From the NCBI GenBank assembly GCA_964463605.1, contig CAYXBZ010000009.1, positions 1 to 24,010 of the forward strand: DNA of 24,010 nt. Reading direction: 5' to 3'. This DNA is from DAOLOF01 sp964463605 (GTDB lineage: Bacteria; Patescibacteriota; Microgenomatia; UBA1400; PJMF01). The notes beneath the pieces are model-generated. The model was not told the DNA's origin and made no database searches. It saw nothing but the letters and a program-made list of their open reading frames with translations. Positions 1-6,932 of this stretch are shown here, piece by piece (the stretch's first letter is position 1; each line of letters begins with the position of its first letter). Both the position numbers and the translations under genes were made by a program.

Positions 1-6
1 CTATTA

Positions 7-12
7 TATAAT
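7..12 (+). promoter_or_regulatory. -10 box of the first small ORF
   Basis: A perfect TATAAT lies 7 nt before the ATG at 20. No -35 can be judged because the window starts here. The spacing would place the transcript start at or next to the ATG, which is the leaderless arrangement seen at several other genes in this window. Confidence 0.4.
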
Positions 13-13
13 A

Positions 14-214
14 GTGGATATGTCAGAAGGAGAGCCTACACAAACTGATTTTTTTGAGGAAATACAAGAAGTTGATCAAATAACCACTGATCAAGAACCG
101 ATGCCGTCAGGAGCTAGCAGTGGCCGAACACCTGTGATCTCGCCTTATCCACCGGAAGATCCAGCAAAAGCTAGAAAAAGAGATAGTAGCTTCGCTAGTC
201 CATGGCGAAGATAA
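14..214 (+). CDS. Small hypothetical protein, function unknown
   Basis: This is a short open frame of 66 codons from GTG at 14, or 64 from ATG at 20. The product has an acidic N-terminal half rich in Glu, Asp, Gln and Thr, then a Pro/Ser-rich stretch and a basic tail ending in Trp-Arg-Arg. No domain is recognised and there is no membrane segment. No stop precedes it in frame before the window edge, so it could be the end of a longer gene. The ATG at 20 sits 7 nt after a TATAAT, which favours a leaderless start there. It ends 24 nt before tRNA-Cys. Existence as a real gene is uncertain; the composition suggests a disordered peptide if it is made. Confidence 0.4.
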   Translation: MDMSEGEPTQTDFFEEIQEVDQITTDQEPMPSGASSGRTPVISPYPPEDPAKARKRDSSFASPWRR

Positions 215-238
215 GCAATATTACATCGAGAGAAATTT

Positions 239-312
239 GACACGGTACCGAAGTGGTCTAACGGCGAGGTCTGCAAAACCTTCGTTCGCGGGTTCGAATC
301 CCGCCCGTGTCT
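239..312 (+). tRNA. tRNA-Cys (anticodon GCA)
   Basis: The cloverleaf is complete. A 7-bp acceptor stem pairs 239-245 with 305-311, the anticodon loop reads CTGCAAA (GCA, Cys), and the T-arm is GCGGG-TTCGAAT-CCCGC. The discriminator is U, as expected for tRNA-Cys. CCA is not fully encoded: the bases after the discriminator are C and A. The last 16 nt plus the following CA are repeated at 472-489. No clear terminator follows. Confidence 0.95.
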
Positions 313-451
313 CATTGTTAGGTTTTAAGTAAAATTTCCGCGACGATTTCTCATTTAGGTTGTTTATTGATGGCGGGATGAGAAGTTCAACCAAGTGAGC
401 AAATCAAGAATAATATCCATATTGTGAACCTGGTTAATCCCGGGAGCTTCA

Positions 452-468
452 TGAAGTGAAGCGAGTCG
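452..468 (+). repeat. Short hairpin-like repeat, copy beside tRNA-Cys
   Basis: The sequence is close to GCTTCATGAAGTGAAGC, with arms GCTTCA and TGAAGC. It shares GAAGTGAAGC with the element near tRNA-Glu. It sits just before the duplicated tRNA-Cys end. Confidence 0.5.
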
Positions 469-471
469 GGA

Positions 472-489
472 AATCCCGCCCGTGTCTCA
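472..489 (+). repeat. Duplicated 3' end of tRNA-Cys
   Basis: These 18 bases are identical to 297-314, the T-arm 3' strand, acceptor 3' strand, discriminator and the following CA of tRNA-Cys, displaced 175 bp downstream. The rest of the tRNA is absent. This is the form of direct repeat left by elements that integrate at a tRNA 3' end, but the 157 bp between the copies has no integrase or other gene. A 17-bp hairpin-forming motif (452-468) lies just before it and resembles one beside tRNA-Glu. Confidence 0.85.
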
Positions 490-498
490 ATAGATAAA

Positions 499-1665
499 CT
501 ACTCTCCCACAACATATAATTCCTCTTCTGCCCTAGTAACCGCTGTGTAAAGCCACCGCTTCCAGTCGTCATCAGACATCTTTTTAAACCTTTGTTCAAA
601 AACAACCACTCGCTTTGCTTGGCTGCCCTGTGCTTTGTGAACCGTCAATGCATAGCCAAAATCAAATAGGTCTCCACGCATCGTTTTGGCCCGTTGCTTG
701 GTGAAGTTTAAGGCTTCGTTTGAGTTAAACTGCTCAGTAGCGATATCTCCAGCGTAAAGCTCGTCTCTGTCGTCCATCTTAATCTCAGCGTGATACCACT
801 GCTCGTCCTCCTGCTGGATGGATTTAATTGTGCCTAGCATGCCATTATAAATTTTCTGCGCGTGATTGTTCCTCAGGCAAATAACCCGATCTCCAGATTG
901 TGGCGTTGGCTCCATAAAGCCCAAGCAGTTTCGAATGTCTTGATTTAACTTCACTCTTGTCCAGTTATAGCCACACAAGATCAAGGTGTCTTGATCAAAT
1001 TGATTAATCAACTCCATGACTGTTTCCTGAGCATCAGGATCTTGTTGCGAGAATTTAACTACTTTGGGTGAGTAGCGTTGAATTGGTATTTCCCCCTTTT
1101 CTCTAGCTAAAATTGAAACCTTAATGATGGGGTTGTTGGCCATCTGTCGATGAATTTTCTCTAACTTTAAATCTGGCTTACTCATCAGCGAAAAGCTACC
1201 ACTTATTGGTGGCAACTGACCGTGGTCGCCAAAGGCCATAATAGGGATCTCAAAAGAACACAAATCTTGCCATATGTTGGAGCCAACCATCGAGGCCTCA
1301 TCAATAATAATTAAATCAAACTCAAGCTTTTCTTTTTTGTCCCAGCCGGTGATCACTCCTCCGTTACTCACTCTAGGAGTGTAAATTAGTGAATGAATAG
1401 TGCCTACAAAATCCTGGGGGTAAACTGCCCTGACTTTATTCAAGTAAGTTTGCAAGACTTGAGATGCCTTGCCAGTATAACTGACAAAGGCTATTTTTAG
1501 CTTTGGATTCTTTTTGTGGATGATTGTTCGAAGGAGTGCAGTAAGGGTTGTTTTACCCGTTCCAGCATAGCCACCAACGGTAATATAGAAAGATTGATGG
1601 TAATTATCCCGATACCAACTAATTAACTGCTTGAGGATGACTTTTTTGTCGGACGATAGCTGCAT
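499..1665 (-). CDS. SF1B DNA helicase, RecD/Dda-like
   Basis: This 388-residue ATP-dependent DNA helicase belongs to the RecD2/Dda/Pif1 branch of superfamily 1. Walker A is GGYAGTGKTT (31-40), Walker B is LIIIDEAS (D122, E123), motif III is GDHGQLPPI (146-154), and IHRQ near 171-174 fits motif IV. The C-terminal UvrD_C_2 region has VHKAQGSQ (motif V) and AVTRAEEEL (motif VI). All core motifs are present, so the enzyme is probably active. It lacks the long N-terminal region of RecD2 and is close in size to phage Dda helicase, so it may act alone in repair or fork restart. The start is ATG; no Shine-Dalgarno is seen, but TACAAT lies 9 nt upstream. Its stop abuts the duplicated tRNA-Cys end. The exact role is inferred from family only. 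Confidence 0.9.
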   Translation of the reverse strand: MQLSSDKKVILKQLISWYRDNYHQSFYITVGGYAGTGKTTLTALLRTIIHKKNPKLKIAFVSYTGKASQVLQTYLNKVRAVYPQDFVGTIHSLIYTPRVSNGGVITGWDKKEKLEFDLIIIDEASMVGSNIWQDLCSFEIPIMAFGDHGQLPPISGSFSLMSKPDLKLEKIHRQMANNPIIKVSILAREKGEIPIQRYSPKVVKFSQQDPDAQETVMELINQFDQDTLILCGYNWTRVKLNQDIRNCLGFMEPTPQSGDRVICLRNNHAQKIYNGMLGTIKSIQQEDEQWYHAEIKMDDRDELYAGDIATEQFNSNEALNFTKQRAKTMRGDLFDFGYALTVHKAQGSQAKRVVVFEQRFKKMSDDDWKRWLYTAVTRAEEELYVVGE

Positions 1666-1741
1666 TCAGCAGCCATTGTAGCAGAAAGGACGCCAGCCAA
1701 TTATCTTATTCGAGATGATAGTTACTTTTTGACAAACCTCG

Positions 1742-2461
1742 CTACTCTTGAACTGGGTAGGGTGAGGTAAAGATTATCTTATCTCCAGGCCAAATGTTAG
1801 TTTGTTCTGATGGCAAACTATTTAATTCTGCTAGAGTTAACTCATTAATTACCGATGAATTTTGAGATTCAATAGTAACCCCAACTTTGTTTGCCAAGTT
1901 TGATTCGGTTAATTTTTGCTCGCGTAAATACTGTTGCGCAAGAGAGTTGATGCTATCTCCCTCTTTTACAATATATGTGGTTAATTGAGCTTGAATTTCG
2001 CGAATGGTGCTTGCTTCGGGAATTTCACTATCTCCTAGATATAGAGTTAGGCCTGGAACTAATGGCATGCCGCCGTTGATGGCTTGAGAAAGTGTAGCTT
2101 CAGACTCTTTAATCGTTCTTCCTGGTTGTTGAGGATCATCTTTCATAGCAACTACAGTAGCTTCTGCAAGCTGCTGATCAGAAAGAGACCATCTTTTTCC
2201 ACTTTCTGTAGTTATTAGTTGAATATTAATATCCCATTGACTCAAAACTTTAAGCCAGCCATCTCCGGGTTGAATTGTGTATGGTTCGTATGACTTCTCT
2301 TCAGTTTTGGCTTCACTTAACTCAATGTTAGTATCTGATGCGCCACACCCGGTAAATACTTTTACAAATAATGCAGAAAGTCCTATTTGTGTTGCGCCTT
2401 TTAAAACCTCTCTTCTAGTAAGCTTTTTATTGAACAGACTCTCAGGATTTTTTTGAATCAT
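1742..2461 (-). CDS. LysM-domain protein with Tat lipoprotein signal
   Basis: This is a 239-residue exported protein. The N-terminus carries LTRREVLKG (R16, R17), a good match to the twin-arginine motif, then a hydrophobic stretch and VFTGC with a lipobox-like Cys at 39. It is therefore probably a Tat-exported lipoprotein. A LysM-like segment begins YTIQPGDGW (about 61-69) and a clearer one begins TYIVKEGDSINSLAQQYL in the C-terminal half, ending with NIWPGDKIIF. LysM modules bind peptidoglycan or other N-acetylglucosamine polymers. No catalytic domain is visible, so it is likely a wall-binding or scaffolding protein. GATAAT lies 8 nt before the ATG, with no strong Shine-Dalgarno. A run of phased TATCA repeats lies upstream (2536-2581). 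The substrate is unknown. Confidence 0.8.
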   Translation of the reverse strand: MIQKNPESLFNKKLTRREVLKGATQIGLSALFVKVFTGCGASDTNIELSEAKTEEKSYEPYTIQPGDGWLKVLSQWDINIQLITTESGKRWSLSDQQLAEATVVAMKDDPQQPGRTIKESEATLSQAINGGMPLVPGLTLYLGDSEIPEASTIREIQAQLTTYIVKEGDSINSLAQQYLREQKLTESNLANKVGVTIESQNSSVINELTLAELNSLPSEQTNIWPGDKIIFTSPYPVQE

Positions 2462-2535
2462 TTCTTTGTATTATCTGATTAATATTGTCTAAAATAATAA
2501 TATCACTTCGTTTTTCACTTTTTCAATCTGGATTA

Positions 2536-2581
2536 TATCACATACATATCAAATATGTACATATACTATCAAATTATATCA
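2536..2581. repeat. Phased TATCA repeats around a palindrome
   Basis: TATCA occurs at 2536, 2547, 2567 and 2577, with spacings of 11, 20 and 10 bp, so all four face one side of the helix. The array is centred on the perfect 12-bp palindrome ATATGTACATAT (2553-2564). It lies between the guaA stop and the promoter of the LysM gene. It could be an operator array or intrinsically bent DNA; function is not shown. Confidence 0.45.
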
Positions 2582-2600
2582 ATTAACTGCTCGTCTTACT

Positions 2601-4121
2601 CTACTCCCACTCCATTGTTGCCGGTGGTTTGGTGGTAATATCGTAAGCCACTCTTGATACGTCGGGCACTTCATTCACAATCCGACTGGATATCTGCTGT
2701 AACACTTCATAAGGCAAACGTGACCAACCGGCGGTCATGATGTCTTTACTGTCATAAATGCGCAGTCCAACCAGCTCCGAATAAGCTCTTTCGTCACCCT
2801 TAACGGCGGTGGTATCTACGCCAGTCATGATTGGAAAGCTTTGAAATATTTTGTCAAACCAACCGGTATCTTTCAAAACCTCTATTACTATTTGATCAGC
2901 CTGTTGCTGTTTTTTTAGTCGCTTGGCTGTGACTTCTCCAATGATGCGGATGGCGTGTCCCGGTCCGGGAAAGGGCTGCCTTTTAACAGTGTCTTCTGGC
3001 AAATTAAGCTGCTTGCCTAGTTCTCGCACCTCGTCTTTGTAGAATTTCCTGAGTGGTTCAACCAGTTTCAAATTCATTTTTTCAGGTAAGCCGCCCACAT
3101 TGTGATGACTCTTGATTTTGCTGGAGTTCTTAGTGCCCTTGCTTTCGATGACATCAGAATAAATTGTGCCTTGAACCAAAAACTTCACATCGTCTAGTTT
3201 TTTAGCTTCACGGTCAAAAATCTCAATGTATAAATTGCCGATGATCTTGCGCTTTTGCTCTGGATCGGTCACTCCTTTAAGAGCCTGGAGAAACTCGTCC
3301 TGGCAATCAATTATTTTAGGTTGTACTTTTAAGTGATCGGCAAATATTTGTTGCACTTGCTCTTTAGTCCCAAGACGCATCAGGCCGTTGTCACAATAAA
3401 TTGGTACCAGCCGATTGCCTACAGCTTTACCAACAATTGCAGCGGCTACGGTTGAATCAACTCCTCCCGAAACTGCCGCCACGATTTTGCTCTCAGTGTT
3501 GGCTAGCTGATCTCGCACTTGTTGAATTACTTGGTTGACATCTAGCCTTTTCTCCTTAACTTTCAGATCACAAATTTTAGTAGCAAAATTTCGCAAAATA
3601 TCAAAACCAAAATCTGTGTGTTGAACTTCTGGATGAAACTGAAGACCAAAAATCTTTTTATCGTCATTTGCGACAAAGGCAGCCTCAACATCCTGACTGC
3701 TGGCAACAACATCAAAACCCTGAGGTACTCTCTCAACAGTATCTCCGTGACTCATCCAGACTGTAAAGGGTTTATCAGGCTTTAAAAGAGAATTATTCTT
3801 TTTGATTTCGACAAGCGCTGGACCGTACTCCTTACTGCCCGAGCTTACTTTTCCATTTAACATCTGGGCAATCAGCTGCCAACCATAACAAATACCCAAA
3901 ATAGGGATTCTAGTTTCCAACACCTGTTGATCTATAGTGGGTGCTCCTTCTTCATAAACTGAGGAAGGACCGCCTGAAAAAATAATCCCTTGGGGTTTGT
4001 TTATCTTGATTTCACTGAGAGTATCATCTGGCTCACAAATCTTAACAGCAATTCCTAAATCTCTTATTTTTCTTCCAATGAGATGAGTAGTTTGAGAGCC
4101 GAAATCAACGATAAGAATCAT
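2601..4121 (-). CDS. guaA: GMP synthase (glutamine-hydrolysing)
   Basis: It converts XMP to GMP using ATP and glutamine, the last step of guanine nucleotide synthesis, in the cytoplasm. The 506-residue length is normal. The N-terminal class I amidotransferase domain has the nucleophile C78 in GICYGWQ and H163/E165 in FHPEV. The ATP pyrophosphatase domain has the PP-loop SGGVDS (218-223). The C-terminal dimerisation domain ends with the family signature KPPATMEWE. One change in a conserved motif is PFPGPGHAIR where PFPGPGLAIR is usual. The start is ATG with no Shine-Dalgarno. The Gmad2 gene lies 50 nt upstream on the same strand, so the two may be cotranscribed, but no functional link is evident. 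Confidence 0.97.
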   Translation of the reverse strand: MILIVDFGSQTTHLIGRKIRDLGIAVKICEPDDTLSEIKINKPQGIIFSGGPSSVYEEGAPTIDQQVLETRIPILGICYGWQLIAQMLNGKVSSGSKEYGPALVEIKKNNSLLKPDKPFTVWMSHGDTVERVPQGFDVVASSQDVEAAFVANDDKKIFGLQFHPEVQHTDFGFDILRNFATKICDLKVKEKRLDVNQVIQQVRDQLANTESKIVAAVSGGVDSTVAAAIVGKAVGNRLVPIYCDNGLMRLGTKEQVQQIFADHLKVQPKIIDCQDEFLQALKGVTDPEQKRKIIGNLYIEIFDREAKKLDDVKFLVQGTIYSDVIESKGTKNSSKIKSHHNVGGLPEKMNLKLVEPLRKFYKDEVRELGKQLNLPEDTVKRQPFPGPGHAIRIIGEVTAKRLKKQQQADQIVIEVLKDTGWFDKIFQSFPIMTGVDTTAVKGDERAYSELVGLRIYDSKDIMTAGWSRLPYEVLQQISSRIVNEVPDVSRVAYDITTKPPATMEWE

Positions 4122-4171
4122 GGTTGTTTTTGATTAATTGATAAAGAAAAGTTCTTCAGTTAAAAATTAAA

Positions 4172-4672
4172 TTACTCAAAAAGAACCGTAATTTCATAAG
4201 AGTCGTCCAAAGCTCTATCATCAGACGGATTATCTTTTTGCAGAATGAGAATCCCTTCTTTTTGAGCTTGAGAGATATCAAACTCAAGCTCTGCCTCAAA
4301 AGGAATGAATTCTTCAGTCATCCATTCCCCTGGTGTAGTAGCTATACCTTGGGCAATAATTTCTCCATTAGGGTCAACTAAAATTACTGGAAAGCTTGCC
4401 TCAAAAAACCACGTTCCTCTAGCCTCACCTTTGATTGTTATTGGCGACGAAACGATTTCTTGATTGTGTGGAGTTATGAGTTTGATATCGGGATGTGTAG
4501 CGGGAGTGGATTCAATTTCTAAACCGTCATCAGCGATTTGCTCTGGGATAAACTCATCAGTCTCTTGAGTAGTCTCTACACCTTCGGGTGCTTCTACTGG
4601 TTTATTGAAATAAATAAGCCCGCCAGTAGCCAAAATGATTAAGGTTACAACTAAGATGAGAGTGGTTTTCAT
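4172..4672 (-). CDS. Membrane-anchored Gmad2 immunoglobulin-like protein
   Basis: The 166-residue protein has an N-terminal hydrophobic segment (about 4-22) after a single Lys, then an acidic Glu/Thr/Pro-rich linker (about 25-60), then one Ig-like domain. The domain matches Gmad2: IKLITPHNQEIVSSPITIKG, then GEARGTWFFEASFPVIL, with later WMTEEFIPFEAEL. Gmad2 domains occur in extracellular and germination proteins; their ligand is not generally known. It would sit outside the cytoplasmic membrane, anchored or released after cleavage. TAAAAT lies 8 nt before the ATG and no Shine-Dalgarno is seen. The divergent neighbour is the DUF362 gene; a 12-bp palindrome (4738-4749) lies between them. Confidence 0.8.
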   Translation of the reverse strand: MKTTLILVVTLIILATGGLIYFNKPVEAPEGVETTQETDEFIPEQIADDGLEIESTPATHPDIKLITPHNQEIVSSPITIKGEARGTWFFEASFPVILVDPNGEIIAQGIATTPGEWMTEEFIPFEAELEFDISQAQKEGILILQKDNPSDDRALDDSYEITVLFE

Positions 4673-4737
4673 ATGAATTTATTTTATACCAATTGAGTAG
4701 TTAATTCAGAAACACAATCTTAGTAACAACATTTTTT

Positions 4738-4749
4738 TGTGTTAACACA
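4738..4749. repeat. 12-bp perfect palindrome between divergent genes
   Basis: TGTGTTAACACA lies between the divergent Gmad2 and DUF362 genes, about 66 bp from one start and 74 bp from the other. A partial half-site AACACA occurs near 4711. It is a candidate operator on symmetry and position only. Confidence 0.3.
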
Positions 4750-4822
4750 CTTTTCGATTTTAAAAAAATTTTCAATGAGTTGTGATTTTTTGAAAGATCA
4801 ATTTCTGTTATCATAAACTACT

Positions 4823-5764
4823 ATGAAAAAATCAAAAGTTTACTTTAAACCGGTTACAAATCAATCGCAATGGAACGAAACTGCCAGAGAGGTACTTGAA
4901 AAATTTATTGCAGATCAAGATCTAACATTAGAAAAAAAACTCACTTTAAAGATTCATTCTGGTGAACCAGGCAACATTAGTTTTATTCAGCCCTCAGAAA
5001 TGAACGGAGTGATTGATTTTCTAGAAGAACGTAACATTAAAGCAACATTCATGGAAACTAACACAGCAAGTGGACCGCGCTCCAAAGGAGAAAACCACAG
5101 AGAAATTGCTCGTGAACATGGCTTTACTCGCCTTCCTTTTAAAATTGCTGATGGCGATGATGGCAAAGATCACGTTCTAGTCCCCATCAAAAATGGCAAG
5201 CATTTTAATGAGTGCAAAATTGCACGCTTGTTAGTTGAAAGCGATCAGGTTTTAGTGATTTCTCATTTTAAGGGTCACGTTATGACTGGTTTTGGTGGAG
5301 CTATAAAAATGTTGGGCATAGGCTACGCTTCATCAAGAGGTAAAACTGAAGCTCATGCAGTACCAGAGATTCCTGAAGATGAAACCATTGACTGGAGCAA
5401 GGCTCAGTTGAGTCATGATGAGCACTCTGGAAAAGTAAAATGGAATAATGCATATGTTTATAGCAATGTGGCTTTTATGGAAAGAACGGCTGAGTAAGCG
5501 CTTGCGGCTACTAAGCCAAACGACATTCATCTAATTTATGCAACTAACTTGGTGAAGAACTGTGACTGTGACAGTAAAAAGATGGATCCAATTTATCCAG
5601 ATTTAGGAATTTTTGCTTCAAGAGATCCTGTGGCAATTGATAAAGCCATTCTCGATTCGCTTGATCAAAGAGAAGGCAAATCAACGTATTGGGGAAGGCA
5701 GATTTTTGAGTATAGTGATAATTTAGGGTTGGGCAATCAAGAGTATGAACTGATTGAAATTTAG
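4823..5764 (+). pseudogene. DUF362 protein interrupted by an in-frame TAA
   Basis: The frame from ATG 4823 encodes 224 residues of a DUF362-family protein (often called Fe-S centre proteins) and stops at TAA 5495-5497. The same frame then continues without shift to TAG 5762-5764, adding 88 residues that include NCDCDSKKM and LGIFASRDPVAIDKAILD, which belong to the normal C-terminal half of this family. The break follows ERTAE and precedes ALAA; family members often have AEYALA here, so TAT or TAC to TAA is the simplest explanation. The N-terminal part has the expected motifs, including SHFKGHVMTGFGGAIKMLGIG. TATCAT lies 8 nt before the ATG. The second part could be read only from GTG 5549 as a separate 71-residue piece. 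It is either a real nonsense mutation or a base error. Confidence 0.8.
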
Positions 5765-5813
5765 TGAGATTTTAATTTTACAGTAGGTTTTTAATACAAC
5801 TTTGTGTTGATTG

Positions 5814-5834
5814 TCGTGTGACCCCACGGGGAAT
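5814..5834 (-). repeat. Duplicated 3' end of tRNA-Glu
   Basis: These 21 bases are identical to 6008-6028, which hold the last part of tRNA-Glu (T-arm 3' strand, acceptor, discriminator) plus 5 bases beyond it. The copy is 194 bp downstream of the original in tRNA orientation. The layout matches that at tRNA-Cys, which has an offset of 175 bp. Confidence 0.85.
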
Positions 5835-5927
5835 TCACTGCTCACAAAACTTTCAGTTTCGTTCCCAGTATTAATCAGGCGCTACACACTATTGTTAATT
5901 GGTGTTCCGCGCTTGATGGCAGAACTA

Positions 5928-5944
5928 GCTTCACTTCGTTCAGC
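5928..5944 (-). repeat. Short hairpin-like repeat, copy beside tRNA-Glu
   Basis: In tRNA-Glu orientation this reads GCTGAACGAAGTGAAGC. It matches 14 of 17 bases of the element beside tRNA-Cys (452-468, also in tRNA orientation). Both lie between a tRNA and the duplicate of its 3' end. Confidence 0.5.
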
Positions 5945-5976
5945 TGGGCTCTCTTTCAACCATGCAATCAAACAAC

Positions 5977-6006
5977 AAAAAAAGAACTCTGTTTGAGTTC
6001 TTTTTT
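5977..6006 (-). terminator. Rho-independent terminator after tRNA-Glu
   Basis: A 6-bp stem GAACTC/GAGTTC (5984-5989 and 5995-6000) with a 5-nt loop is flanked by A and T runs on both sides. It can work in either direction. It lies right after tRNA-Glu and inside the segment bounded by the duplicated tRNA end. Confidence 0.8.
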
Positions 6007-6012
6007 ATCGTG

Positions 6013-6084
6013 TGACCCCACGGGGAATCGAACCCCGGTTGCCAGGATGAAAACCTGGTGTCCTAACCGCTAGACGATGGGGCC
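6013..6084 (-). tRNA. tRNA-Glu (anticodon TTC)
   Basis: On the minus strand the acceptor GGCCCCA pairs with TGGGGTC (one G-T pair). The anticodon stem CCAGG/CCTGG encloses TTTTCAT (TTC, Glu), and the T-arm has GGTTCGATTCC. The discriminator is A and CCA is not fully encoded. It lies 22 nt after the yraN stop and could be in the same transcript. Confidence 0.95.
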
Positions 6085-6105
6085 GTCTAGATTGCTCTCT
6101 CTTAT

Positions 6106-6477
6106 TTAAAGATCTATGGTAACGTTCTCAAAATGTTCAATCTTATTTGGTAGCAGACTAATGATATCGAATCTATAACTCTTATTCAATCCATGCTGCT
6201 TGATGAAAATAGTAGCCGCAGTCTGCAAATTTTCAAGCTTTTTTCTATTGACAGCCAAAGATGGATGTCCATATTTATCGCTTGATCTTTTTTTAACTTC
6301 AACAAAAACTACCTCATCTTGAACTGTGTCTAAGGCAATAATATCAACTTCAAGGTGTTTAAAGCGGTAATTTTTTTCTAAAATCTGAAATCTATTTTTT
6401 AACAAAAACTCAACGGCTTGTTCTTCTCCGCGGTTTCCAAGAGCCTTAGTTGTCTTTACTCTTGGACTCCTTTTCAT
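6106..6477 (-). CDS. yraN: YraN family (UPF0102) nuclease-like protein
   Basis: This is a small protein of the restriction-endonuclease-like fold. Family features are GNRGEEQAVEFLLKN near the N-terminus, LEVDIIALD, and FVEVKKRSS, which hold the acidic and Lys residues of the presumed active site; GHPSLAVNRKK and YRFDIISL follow. The start is placed at ATG 6477, giving 123 residues, because the longer frame from 6516 begins with TTG and has no ribosome site, while AAGGAG lies immediately before this ATG. The first 32 nt overlap the end of rplS, which suggests translational coupling; rplS and yraN are neighbours in many bacteria. The biochemical role of the family is unsettled. Confidence 0.88.
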   Translation of the reverse strand: MKRSPRVKTTKALGNRGEEQAVEFLLKNRFQILEKNYRFKHLEVDIIALDTVQDEVVFVEVKKRSSDKYGHPSLAVNRKKLENLQTAATIFIKQHGLNKSYRFDIISLLPNKIEHFENVTIDL

Positions 6478-6805
6478 ACTCCTTCTTCTCTTTAACTTTT
6501 GTTGCGGCTTTTCCAACTTTGTCTCTTAAATAATAAAGTTTGCTTCTTCTAACTTTACCCTTCCTAACGACTTTAATCTCTTTGATCGAGGGAAGGAATA
6601 CAGGAAAGATTTTTTCAACCCCAATGTTGTTAGCTCCAATTTTCCTAACGGTGAAACTTTTATTTCGACCTCGATTTTTGATAGCAATGACAATTCCTTC
6701 GAAAATCTGAATTCTTTTGCTATCTCCCTCAGATATTTCTTGATGAACCTGAATTGTATCGCCGACGCTGGCGACTATATCTTGGTGCTTAAATTTTAGC
6801 GACAT
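6446..6805 (-). CDS. rplS: Ribosomal protein L19
   Basis: This is the large-subunit protein at the 30S-50S interface. The 119 residues include the usual core GDTIQVHQ, IQIFEGIVIAIKNRG, SFTVRKI, GVEKIFPV and the signature KLYYLRDKVGKAA. The C-terminus is extended and very Lys/Glu-rich (EKKEYEKESKSKDN), a common variable tail. AGAGG precedes the ATG by 6-7 nt. A good -10 (TATAAT on the minus strand, 6895-6900) lies about 90 nt upstream, leaving a leader with a hairpin (6865-6884). It overlaps yraN. Confidence 0.96.
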   Translation of the reverse strand: MSLKFKHQDIVASVGDTIQVHQEISEGDSKRIQIFEGIVIAIKNRGRNKSFTVRKIGANNIGVEKIFPVFLPSIKEIKVVRKGKVRRSKLYYLRDKVGKAATKVKEKKEYEKESKSKDN

Positions 6806-6864
6806 ATTTAACCTCTGGTATATTGAACTAATATCTTGGAATTACGAAGTGCTATTTTACTGAT

Positions 6865-6884
6865 ACTTGCAGGTAATTGCAAGT
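6865..6884 (-). promoter_or_regulatory. Leader hairpin upstream of rplS
   Basis: A perfect 7-bp stem ACTTGCA/TGCAAGT with a 6-nt loop lies in the predicted rplS leader, between TATAAT (6895-6900) and the ribosome site. No U-tract follows, so it is not a terminator. Ribosomal protein leaders are often binding sites for feedback control, but no such motif is recognised here. Confidence 0.35.
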
Positions 6885-6932
6885 TGATTGCTGTATTATA
6901 CATCTTATTTGCAATCAATTGCGATCAAGTGA

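Noticed and set aside
387..605. 72-codon minus-strand ORF overlapping the helicase C-terminus
   Set aside because: It lies partly inside the helicase gene in another frame and partly in the duplicated tRNA segment; no motif.
5495..5497. Stop recoding (alternative genetic code) as the cause of the DUF362 stop
   Set aside because: TAA ends many other genes here, and the recoding known in some CPR lineages concerns TGA, which also acts as a normal stop in this window.
5811..5996. 61-codon ORF between the DUF362 gene and tRNA-Glu
   Set aside because: It runs through the duplicated tRNA end and a short palindromic repeat, has no ribosome site, and its translation (LASLRSAG) looks like repeat read-through.
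6446..6516. Longer YraN start at TTG 6516
   Set aside because: TTG has no ribosome site, and the extra 13 residues are not family-like, while ATG 6477 follows AAGGAG.
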